Positions 1 through 6,734 of a DNA stretch of 8,418 nt are shown here, piece by piece. The notes below the pieces were generated by a model that saw nothing but the letters and a program-made list of their open reading frames with translations, searched no databases and was not told where the DNA came from. The first letter of the stretch is position 1. The number at the start of each line of letters is the position of its first letter. This stretch comes from CAZXVU01 sp964644465 (GTDB lineage Bacteria > Chlamydiota > Chlamydiia > Chlamydiales > SM23-39), in assembly GCA_964644465.1 (NCBI GenBank), contig CAZXVU010000093.1:1-8418 (forward strand), in the 5' to 3' direction. Made by a program: the position numbers and the translations under genes.

Positions 1-495
1 ATAATATTTGGGAAGATTGAACAATTTAAGCTCTCTTCGGCGGATATAATAGGGTTCATTCGCCAACATATCCATGCTAGATGCAATGTTCGTTTCTGTG
101 CCGCGGAACTTCAGATAAAACTCTTCAAGCCAGCCAGGGAATTCGTTGAAAGGATGGAGGTCGATGAGGAATTGGGTAGCGATAATACTCGCCTGATTGA
201 CTGCTGGTCCAAGGCAGTTCTTATAGAAAATCGTGTAAGGAGTTCCTAAATTATTGAAAGGATAGGGGAAAGGCTGAGCAAAATATTGACACCAGACTTC
301 AGTAGCCGAGTCGACAAAGAGAACACCAGGAACAAAAGGTCCCCCGTTTAATGTTCCGCTGATCGTATTTAGCGGTCGAAGTGCCGTGAAAATCCTTAAA
401 TGTTGACCCGGATCGCTGACAATCGTGCTTGTTGCATCCATGATAAATGCTCCAGGACCGATAAGCGGCATTTTGGGAAAGCAATTGTCTACCAC
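1..495 (-). other. Non-repetitive C-terminal region of the exoprotein (visible part)
   Basis: From about residue 1554 onward the Thr/Asn/Gly-rich repeat pattern stops. The sequence becomes richer in aromatic and charged residues: WCQYFAQPFPYPFNN (around base 260), then PGWLEEFYLKFRGTE (around 100-145), then MDMLANEPYYIRRR (around 37-78). This looks like a separate folded or helical domain that caps the beta-helix or anchors or delivers the protein. I do not recognise the family. Its stop codon lies beyond base 1. Confidence 0.5.
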
Positions 496-3400
496 AAGGG
501 TCACGAAGGATGGAGCTGCAAGGATATTGGAGTTCGTCATTTTCATGTCGCGGCCAGAAATCATAAGAAGATCTGATCCGCCGGTTACGCCTGCCCCCGT
601 CTTAGAAATCGTCGTATTTGTGAGGGTCGTATCTCGGCCCGCTTGAGTATGGAAAAAGCCTGTCGAAGCGGTCATGCTGGGATTCGCTGGACTGGATAAT
701 TTGATATCGAATTCTGCGGTCACTGAAAGATTTCCTGCTCCAGAATTCACAGCGCCTGCTGTTTGATTGACCGTGCTCGAGCTCATATTAGAAAAGCATC
801 CCTTTGTGGTTCCCGCTTGAAGGGTGATGTTTCCACCGGCGGAGGTCACATTGGCTGTCAAAGTCAAATCTCCGCTTCCTATAGAATCTCCATTGGCGAA
901 GAGAGTGATCGGCATTCCCGCTCCAGTGCTAGTCACGGCGGAATTGACATCGAGATTGTTGTTTGCTCGAACGAGAATGCTTCCTGTAGTGGTTAGAGCC
1001 GCAGTATTTGAGATAATGATATTATTTAAGGCGTCCAAGGCTGTGCTGCCAGAAATGTCGATATTCCCATTCACTGTCAGAATCCTGACATTATTTGCGG
1101 CTGTCCCAATCGTTACATTCTCTGCGGTTACTCCATTGGCTGCTAAAGAAGCGCTATGGATGGTGATGGCGCCAGCTCCAGCGGCTGCAAGGCTTGTATT
1201 GATCGTTACGAAATTGAGCGTCAATCCTGTTACAGAATCTGTGCCTGTGAATCCACCTGTGTTGAATTGGACGCCTCCTCTCATATCAGAAGCAATATTT
1301 GTTGAACTTGCGGTTAATGTATTAGCTATAGCTGTGCAAACTATAGTTCCAGCGCAATTGGCATTTGAGCAATGGTTCAAAGGGATAGAGAGAGTAGGCG
1401 CTCCCCCAGCAATTTGGGTTATAGTTCCAGCTGCTGTTGTCCAAAGGCTTCCTGCAGCTAGTGCTGTATCCGCTTCGATGAATGCCGTACCGGAAGTAGG
1501 GGACACAGTAAAATTAGTTTGTGTGCGGATTAATCTAGAATTCGTCGTGAAAGCTGCAGCGATATTGATATCTCCACCAGCGCGTACATCTAGGGAAGTT
1601 GCAAAAGGATTAGTCACAGCTGTATTTGGAAAATCAGCCATAGTATGAAGACCGCGTCCAATGAAAGCTTGCGCTGTTGTCGAATTCGTTGCAGTTATAT
1701 TGCCTCCAGCCCAAACGCGCGTTGTATGAGCCACGGAGGTGTTGTCGGTGCCAATGAACACAAAATCTGCATTGCTAGCTCCGGTTGCAGTCAGTGAAAT
1801 ATTTGCAAGAGCAGAAACAAAGACATCTGCCGTGCTCCGAATCCCTAAATTATGTTGGCCGCTGATATTGATGGACCCGGGAGTTGTCACAAAGGTATTG
1901 CTAATACCTGCGGGGATTACTGGAGTTGCTGTAAATGGATTTCCCATGCCAATAAACGCTTTGCCTGCCTGATTGGCGGTCATTGTGATGCCAGCTCCTG
2001 CTGCAACCGCCACATCCCCTTGCATTCTGAGTGGATTTACAAAAGTTCCTGTATTGGAATTGCTAATATAACCGATCCCAACTGAGGGATTTTGCGGATT
2101 GATTCCAGTCCCAACTCCAAAAAGACCCTGATTTGCATTGATTGTCAAAGTGCCATTTGCGCTTACCGAAATATTTCCTCTTAAGTCTGTAGTACCATTA
2201 CCGGAAACCCATCCAATAAAAGCACTATTACTATTATTGAGTGTATTAGGTCCGTCCAAAAGAATATTACCCTGCGCGACCACAGTGATATTGGCAGGAG
2301 TAGCAGCCGTTCCAACGCTCGCAATGACATTATTAGACCAGCTTCCTATTCCAACAGCTGCAATATCGCCTCCTATTGCGCCATAATGGATCGTAATGTT
2401 TCCTGCTCCACCTGCACGCCCTGCTTGAACAAATACAGAGCCGAGCACAGTGTAGCTGCCTAGTACATTAGCCCAACCTTCACTATGGCCAATGATTGCG
2501 CCATGTTTCAAGATGCCCCCAATGCCATCCACTAAAAGCTCGATCGAACCTCCAGCAGATACATTGAGCTGGCCATCTAACATGCTCCCAGCTGCAAGGC
2601 TAGAGGAACCGTGTCCAATTCCAGCAAATTCATTGGCTGGACCAGGAAGGTTGCAATTTAAACAAGGCGCTGGGGTGCATGGGATAAAATTCGGTACCCG
2701 AGTCGAGAGGGTAATATCTCCTGTTGCAACAACATCAATCGTCGCAGTATTCGTTGTAATTAATATCTGCGAGACGTCTCCGCCATGTCCAATTTGACAA
2801 GTATTATCACTATTTCCAGGTATGTCGCATCTTCCATTAGGGGTAAGAAATAAATTGATGCAGCTGACTTGAATGGGTCCAGTACAGGTATTAGGCCCAG
2901 CTCCGGTTGTGTAAAATCCAATTTTCGCTCCGCTGTCTCCAAATCGAGCTCCTTGAAGAAAAAGATCGCAATTGGGTACACAGACATTTGTTGTCCCATT
3001 TTGAGAGCCGACTGAAACTCTATTTTGAAAATTCGCTTTACCTAAATCTTGATTGATAAAAACATCCCCATTGGCGTTGGTTAGGGTTACATTTCCATTT
3101 ATATTTTGCGCGGATGCTTGAATAAACATTCCCGTCTGAGCCGAAAAGGTAATATTTCCATTCGTGTTGGTATAAGGCATATTTGTATTCGCTGGAGCCA
3201 CATTCGGATTGGTGGTCGTCAAGGTTGTTTGAGCCGTCACGGTTATATTCCCATTTGTACTGGACAAATTCGCCTCGGTGGCTACTGCATCGGCTGCAGA
3301 TCGGATGGTCAAAGCTCCATTGACAGTCGTTAGCACATTCGCCGCATTTCCGCCGCCTCCAAAGAGTTCGATCCTACCCGGAGCCCTCAAATCAATCGTG

Positions 3401-5154
3401 CCTGCGCCCGTGGTAGAAAATGTATAGGGAATATTAACACCGACACCGACTGACAGAGCCCTGCATGAAATGGTAGTTCCCGCTGTTAAGGCAATATTTC
3501 CTCCCATGGTTGTCAAATTCGTGTGGGTCGTAATGGAATTCGTTAAAGAGGTGAGTGAGATATTTCCATTAACTGTAGATATCGTATTCGTAGTCGTCGC
3601 GCCATTAGTGTTATTCAGGTTGATCTGAGTATTCGCAGTAAATGTGATCATTCCAGCACCCGTAGTGGAAAAAATATAGGGAGGTGCAGGGCCTCCTGCC
3701 GGTTGATTGCATGTAATCGTGGTCCCAGCATTGAGAGTGATATCTCCACCCAAGCTTGTGATATTCGCTGTTGTGGTAATGGAGCTGCCGGCTCTTAAGG
3801 AAATCCCTCCAGCTGCGCCGCATGTAATGTTGCTAGCCGAGGCAACAGTTATTGAAGTATTGGCAATGAGAAAAAGGGTGTTAGCAGCTGCCCAATTGAT
3901 AGGCGAGCTGACCGTAATCGTTCCCAAATTCCCAGCGCAAGCAGTCGAACATCCAGTATCGATTGTTACGTTTCCTGCACCTAGAGCTATTCCCAAAGCT
4001 CCCGTATCGATCATGACAGGAGTACAGCATCCTGCGCCATATGTGGAGCATACTGGCATGAAGACGACTGGGCACGCTCCTCCAGCGACTAGAGTGATAT
4101 TAGCTGGATCGAGGAGAAGATTTCCTGAGTTACCAAAAGGGGCCAATGTAGAGACAAATCCATTAAAAGCATAAGCGCCGGGGCTTGAAATTTCGACAAA
4201 TCCGCCATCTCCGCCTAAAAGCCCGCCTTGAGCCGATATATTCCCGAACATTTGGGTGGATTCATCGGACCAAAGGATCACCTTGCCGCCATTTCCATTT
4301 TGAAGGGCATCGGCTTTGATCGTCGCTTTGGGTTCTATGAAAATCGATATGGCATTTTGGATTTCTGCATTCAACCCCTGATAGTCGCCGCCAATTAAAA
4401 TCGTGCCAGCTCCCAAATCTGCCGAGACATCGATCATCGACCCATCTTTTAACAAAATCTGATCGCCAAATAGATAGGCTTCATTACTTTGAATAGAGCC
4501 TTCCTGAGTGATCATTCCATATTGAAAAGCTCCCTTGAATCCCTGATCGGGCCTATTGGTGCGAATATAAATTGGCATTGAGGGATCAGGACGGATGGTC
4601 ACTTCATTTCCAGAAAGGAGTCCTGCAAATCCATTCGGAACATCGATCGAACCTGTGTTTTGAACTTGCTGGCCTATCAAAATAGCGTGGCCGCTTTGCG
4701 TTTGAATGTGGCCATAGTTTTCAACCGATGCAGAGCTTTCTCCGGCAAATTGGAATTCTTTGTTTTTCAAGAAAGCATCATTTTGCAGATCGAGCGTGGA
4801 TGCGATGAATGATCCCACATCGATCCTTGCGTCCTTGCCGACGAGGATCCCATTGGGATTGATGAGGAGCACCTGGCCGTTCGATTCCAGGTTCCCTAAA
4901 AGACGGCTGGGAGAGGCTTCCATGACTCGGTTCAGGACGGAAGATTGGGATGTAGGCTGGATGAAGCGGGTGGTCTCCCCAGGCTCAATAGAAAAATCTT
5001 TCCAGTTGAGGATCGCTTGCTCGGAGCATAAAACTTCTAAGACTTCAGGGGCCAGAGAAGAAAATGAAGCGCTGCCGGAAATAAGTTCAGGAGATTGGGG
5101 GAGGGCTGACAGCGTTGAACTAAAACAAATGAATAAGAGGGATTGCAAGCGCAT
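1..5154 (-). CDS. Large two-partner-secretion exoprotein (TpsA, filamentous-haemagglutinin-like), 3' end off the window
   Basis: One uninterrupted minus-strand frame runs from ATG 5154-5152 to base 1: 1718 codons with no stop. The next in-frame stop upstream is at 5193-5191 and no other ATG lies between, so this start is favoured; a weak GTGAG (5165-5161) sits 6 bases before it. Residues 1-17 form a signal peptide (MRLQSLLFIC then FSSTLSA). Residues about 20-190 are a TPS secretion domain, with ILNWKDFSI at 48-56, VLNRV at 73-77, NPNG at 99-102 and GSFIAST at 114-120. The body is G/N/T/S/I-rich with recurring NGN[IV][TS] turns, as expected of a right-handed beta-helix. TpsA proteins cross the outer membrane through a TpsB barrel and act as adhesins, haemolysins or toxins; which applies here cannot be told. 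No TpsB gene is visible. At least 27 cysteines are unusual for this family. The last 165 or so residues are non-repetitive, so the true end may be close to the window edge. Confidence 0.9.
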   Translation of the reverse strand, partial: MRLQSLLFICFSSTLSALPQSPELISGSASFSSLAPEVLEVLCSEQAILNWKDFSIEPGETTRFIQPTSQSSVLNRVMEASPSRLLGNLESNGQVLLINPNGILVGKDARIDVGSFIASTLDLQNDAFLKNKEFQFAGESSASVENYGHIQTQSGHAILIGQQVQNTGSIDVPNGFAGLLSGNEVTIRPDPSMPIYIRTNRPDQGFKGAFQYGMITQEGSIQSNEAYLFGDQILLKDGSMIDVSADLGAGTILIGGDYQGLNAEIQNAISIFIEPKATIKADALQNGNGGKVILWSDESTQMFGNISAQGGLLGGDGGFVEISSPGAYAFNGFVSTLAPFGNSGNLLLDPANITLVAGGACPVVFMPVCSTYGAGCCTPVMIDTGALGIALGAGNVTIDTGCSTACAGNLGTITVSSPINWAAANTLFLIANTSITVASASNITCGAAGGISLRAGSSITTTANITSLGGDITLNAGTTITCNQPAGGPAPPYIFSTTGAGMITFTANTQINLNNTNGATTTNTISTVNGNISLTSLTNSITTHTNLTTMGGNIALTAGTTISCRALSVGVGVNIPYTFSTTGAGTIDLRAPGRIELFGGGGNAANVLTTVNGALTIRSAADAVATEANLSSTNGNITVTAQTTLTTTNPNVAPANTNMPYTNTNGNITFSAQTGMFIQASAQNINGNVTLTNANGDVFINQDLGKANFQNRVSVGSQNGTTNVCVPNCDLFLQGARFGDSGAKIGFYTTGAGPNTCTGPIQVSCINLFLTPNGRCDIPGNSDNTCQIGHGGDVSQILITTNTATIDVVATGDITLSTRVPNFIPCTPAPCLNCNLPGPANEFAGIGHGSSSLAAGSMLDGQLNVSAGGSIELLVDGIGGILKHGAIIGHSEGWANVLGSYTVLGSVFVQAGRAGGAGNITIHYGAIGGDIAAVGIGSWSNNVIASVGTAATPANITVVAQGNILLDGPNTLNNSNSAFIGWVSGNGTTDLRGNISVSANGTLTINANQGLFGVGTGINPQNPSVGIGYISNSNTGTFVNPLRMQGDVAVAAGAGITMTANQAGKAFIGMGNPFTATPVIPAGISNTFVTTPGSINISGQHNLGIRSTADVFVSALANISLTATGASNADFVFIGTDNTSVAHTTRVWAGGNITATNSTTAQAFIGRGLHTMADFPNTAVTNPFATSLDVRAGGDINIAAAFTTNSRLIRTQTNFTVSPTSGTAFIEADTALAAGSLWTTAAGTITQIAGGAPTLSIPLNHCSNANCAGTIVCTAIANTLTASSTNIASDMRGGVQFNTGGFTGTDSVTGLTLNFVTINTSLAAAGAGAITIHSASLAANGVTAENVTIGTAANNVRILTVNGNIDISGSTALDALNNIIISNTAALTTTGSILVRANNNLDVNSAVTSTGAGMPITLFANGDSIGSGDLTLTANVTSAGGNITLQAGTTKGCFSNMSSSTVNQTAGAVNSGAGNLSVTAEFDIKLSSPANPSMTASTGFFHTQAGRDTTLTNTTISKTGAGVTGGSDLLMISGRDMKMTNSNILAAPSFVTLVVDNCFPKMPLIGPGAFIMDATSTIVSDPGQHLRIFTALRPLNTISGTLNGGPFVPGVLFVDSATEVWCQYFAQPFPYPFNNLGTPYTIFYKNCLGPAVNQASIIATQFLIDLHPFNEFPGWLEEFYLKFRGTETNIASSMDMLANEPYYIRRRELKLFNLPKYY
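1471..2793 (-). repeat. Series of about ten degenerate IG-centred repeats in the exoprotein (IGHG-like)
   Basis: Reading down the protein, an I-G turn recurs: CQIGHGG (2793), AGIGHG (2619 for the I), AIIGH (2493 for the second I), GIGS (2349 for the I), FIGW (2220), VGIGY (2082), AFIGMG (1959), FIGTD (1758), AFIGRG (1668) and a decayed AFIEA (1485). Spacing is mostly 40-60 residues, with a few shorter or longer steps. Each turn is usually followed by a G-[DN]-I-x-[VIL]-x-A strand. IGHGG repeats are known from memory in other large TPS exoproteins. Here the first copies keep the His and the later ones replace it. Confidence 0.65.
3040..3783 (-). repeat. Three imperfect tandem repeats of 82-83 residues inside the exoprotein
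   Basis: Unit 1 starts at base 3783 (SITTTANITSLGG), unit 2 at 3537 (SITTHTNLTTMGG) and unit 3 at 3288 (AVATEANLSSTNGN), giving spacings of 82 and 83 codons. Units 1 and 2 share further landmarks in the same order: AGTTI[TS]C, then PY[IT]FSTTGAG, then a T[IL][ST]TVNG turn. Unit 3 keeps A-N-L, NGNITVTAQTT and PYTNTNGNIT but has lost the cysteine and the STTGAG segment. They look like duplicated blocks of several beta-helix rungs. The third unit's end is approximate because it fades into the following sequence. Confidence 0.75.
4585..5154 (-). other. Signal peptide plus TPS (haemagglutination-activity) secretion domain of the exoprotein
   Basis: A hydrophobic N-terminus of about 17 residues precedes the domain. 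The conserved TPS string is easy to read: A-I-L-N-W at 47-51, RF-x-QP at 63-67, VLNRV at 73-77, LGNL-x-x-NGQVLLINPNG across 86-102 (bases 4849-4860 encode NPNG) and VGSFIASTLDL at 113-123. In FHA and its relatives this region is recognised by the periplasmic POTRA domains of the TpsB partner and nucleates beta-helix folding. The NPNG motif is the most diagnostic element and is intact, so the protein is probably export-competent if a partner exists elsewhere. Confidence 0.9.
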
Positions 5155-5165
5155 GCGAGACTCAC

Positions 5166-5199
5166 TTTTTTTAAAAACATGGAGCAGTTTTTAAAAAAA
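5166..5199. repeat. Perfect 13-bp A/T-rich inverted repeat between antiporter and exoprotein genes
   Basis: The arms are TTTTTTTAAAAAC (5166-5178) and GTTTTTAAAAAAA (5187-5199) around an 8-base loop (5179-5186). It begins 2 bases after the antiporter stop and ends 11 bases before the exoprotein ATG, filling most of the 46-bp gap. Only one G:C pair closes the loop and no separate U-tract follows on the minus strand, so it is a poor classical terminator. It could act as an mRNA-stability or translation-modulating hairpin, or a weak terminator. No convincing promoter is visible in this gap, so the exoprotein may be co-transcribed with the antiporter or use a promoter inside its 3' end. Confidence 0.5.
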
Positions 5200-5200
5200 A

Positions 5201-6607
5201 TCAATGGGTATGTTTTTTACGCCATTCAGGTTTGCGGGCGTTATAGATGAGAATGGGAACGATGCAGAAAAAGAGGGCAGCCCCGATGAGGAAACATTCA
5301 AAAGGAATGAGTTTTCCTGTGTCGAATTGGGCTGGTGGGAAAAATCCAATGACGAACCCAAAGCTCGAGCCGAAAATGCCAAAGAGGCAGACGATCCATA
5401 TACCGACATTGCCGAAAGGGATTTTGTAATTCCTGGGCACATGGGGATGTTTGTAGCGCAGAATGAGCGCTGCGATGAACATCATGACATACATAATCAT
5501 ATAGAGGATCGAGGAGAGAGCTACGAGGGCCCAGTAGGAGCTATTGACCGATGGCATAAAGAGAAAAACGAGAGATAAAACTGTGACGATGATCGCTTGG
5601 GTGATGAGGATAGAAACGGGCATGCCTCGTCCATTCACTTTTTGAAAGAGGGGAGGGAGGTCTCCATCTTCAGCGCTTGCATGGAGTCCTCGGCTGGGGC
5701 CCACAATCCAAGTGCTCATCATTCCGAGTGCGCCGAAGGTCATCACGGCAGCAATCACGGGAATCGCCCAAGGCATGTCGAAGGATTTGAAGAGGTAGCT
5801 GAAGGCGTCCATTCCGCCTGAGGCAAGCTGAATTTGTTTCACAGGTACAATAGCGGCGATGGCCAAGGATCCCAGAAAGGAGAACAGGAGGATCAGGACT
5901 GCTGAGAGAAAAATGCCGCGGGGAAAGTCTCGCCTTGGATCGCGGACATCTTTCGCGTGGACTGCAGACATTTCCATCCCTGCGAGGCCTAGTAGAACTC
6001 CAGAGAGGAGAACAAGTTCATTGAGAGAGGTCAGATCGGGAAAGACAGCGCTCCATTTAAACTCAATTTGAGTGGGATTGCCTTGGAAAATCCAGGCGCT
6101 TCCCATAACGATGATCAGTGCTATAGGTACGATAGTGCCGAAAAGGGCGGCGATCGAACTGAACCAGCCGGAGGTGCGCATCCCCAGAAAGTTGATAAAG
6201 GTCACGGACCAAAAAGTAACGAGAATGGCCGACATGACATAAAGCTTATTTTGAGCCAGGGCTGGGTTGAAAATGTAGGCAAAGGTGGTGACGATGAAGG
6301 AGAGAACGGTCGGATACCAGATCACATTTTCGATCCACTCGAGCCAAATGGCTAAGAATCCATAACGGGGTCCCAGGGAGATCTTGACCCACGTATATAC
6401 CCCTCGCTCAGGCCAGCCTGAGGCTAGTTCAGAAGAGACCAATGCAACAGGAACGAAGAAAAATAGGGCGGAGAGGGCTAAGAATACGATGACGGAAAGC
6501 CCGTACTCAGCCAGAAGGGGAAAATTTTTAATATTGCAGATCGCGCAGACGTTGATCAGCGCAATCATCCAGCCGGTTAGTGCTTTTTTCTGAAACATGG
6601 GAGCCAT
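5201..6607 (-). CDS. APC-superfamily amino-acid antiporter (GadC/XasA-like, glutamate:GABA antiporter family)
   Basis: This is an inner-membrane amino-acid transporter of 468 residues, the usual length for the family, with about 12 hydrophobic segments. Readable landmarks are NVCAICNIKNFPLLAEYGL (19-37) in TM1; FFFVPVALVSSELASGWPE (49-67), the GadC-type TM2 signature; G-x-E-M-S (210-214) leading to AKDVRDPRRDFPRGI (218-232), the classic APC loop; and GPSRGLHASAEDGDLPP (303-319). The protein ends in a basic tail, EWRKKHTH. Relatives exchange external glutamate or another amino acid for internal GABA or another amine or amino acid; the exact substrates are not readable. The stop is TGA at 5203-5201. 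The longest start is ATG 6607-6605, but a promoter -10 box overlaps it, so Met4 (6598-6596) or Met14 (6568-6566) may be the real start. No Shine-Dalgarno sequence is visible before any of them. Confidence 0.88.
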   Translation of the reverse strand: MAPMFQKKALTGWMIALINVCAICNIKNFPLLAEYGLSVIVFLALSALFFFVPVALVSSELASGWPERGVYTWVKISLGPRYGFLAIWLEWIENVIWYPTVLSFIVTTFAYIFNPALAQNKLYVMSAILVTFWSVTFINFLGMRTSGWFSSIAALFGTIVPIALIIVMGSAWIFQGNPTQIEFKWSAVFPDLTSLNELVLLSGVLLGLAGMEMSAVHAKDVRDPRRDFPRGIFLSAVLILLFSFLGSLAIAAIVPVKQIQLASGGMDAFSYLFKSFDMPWAIPVIAAVMTFGALGMMSTWIVGPSRGLHASAEDGDLPPLFQKVNGRGMPVSILITQAIIVTVLSLVFLFMPSVNSSYWALVALSSILYMIMYVMMFIAALILRYKHPHVPRNYKIPFGNVGIWIVCLFGIFGSSFGFVIGFFPPAQFDTGKLIPFECFLIGAALFFCIVPILIYNARKPEWRKKHTH

Positions 6608-6634
6608 TATAGAGAAAGACTAAATAAATGTAAG
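6606..6634 (-). promoter_or_regulatory. Putative sigma70/sigma66-type promoter at the 5' end of the antiporter gene
   Basis: On the minus strand CTTACA (6634-6629, four of six matches to TTGACA) is followed after exactly 17 bases by a perfect TATAAT (6611-6606). The -10 box contains the AT of the first candidate ATG (6607-6605). Transcription would start roughly at 6600-6597, at or next to the codon for Met4. The element abuts the N gap, so upstream context is unknown. TATAAT can arise by chance in A/T-rich sequence, but the correct spacing raises its credibility. Confidence 0.5.
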
Positions 6635-6734
6635 NNNNNNNNNNNNNNNNNNNNNNNNNNNNNNNNNNNNNNNNNNNNNNNNNNNNNNNNNNNNNNNNNN
6701 NNNNNNNNNNNNNNNNNNNNNNNNNNNNNNNNNN
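6635..6734. other. Assembly gap of 100 Ns
   Basis: Exactly 100 Ns, the customary placeholder for a scaffold join of unknown size. It removes the 3' end and stop codon of the LicD-like gene and the region upstream of the antiporter promoter. Any reading frame drawn through it, including the apparent stop at 6609-6607, is unreliable, and further small genes or a repeat could be hidden here. Confidence 0.97.

Noticed and set aside
824..1648. A 274-codon open frame on the plus strand opposite the exoprotein
   Set aside because: It lies exactly antisense to the well-supported TpsA frame, whose repetitive GC-containing codons leave few stops on the opposite strand. It has no recognisable domain or ribosome site and is low-complexity Ala/Val/Ile/Pro.
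3707..4174. A 155-codon plus-strand open frame
   Set aside because: Also a shadow of the exoprotein's repetitive coding sequence, rich in Val/Ala/Pro with no family signature.
5125..5154. Lipoprotein signal for the exoprotein because of Cys10
   Set aside because: The preceding residues (LLFI) do not form a lipobox, and Cys10 is too close to the N-terminus; an ordinary signal peptide ending near Ala17 fits better.
5166..5199. The inverted repeat as a standard Rho-independent terminator
   Set aside because: The stem has a single G:C pair and no distinct U-tract follows on the transcribed strand, so it is reported only as an inverted repeat.
5204..5578. A 124-codon plus-strand open frame opposite the antiporter's 3' end
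   Set aside because: The antiporter frame on the other strand carries clear APC motifs. This one is a charged low-information translation without any motif.
6607..6734. Continuation of the LicD-like frame through the N run to a TAA at 6609-6607
   Set aside because: The frame across 100 placeholder Ns is meaningless, and the last eight codons coincide with the antiporter promoter.
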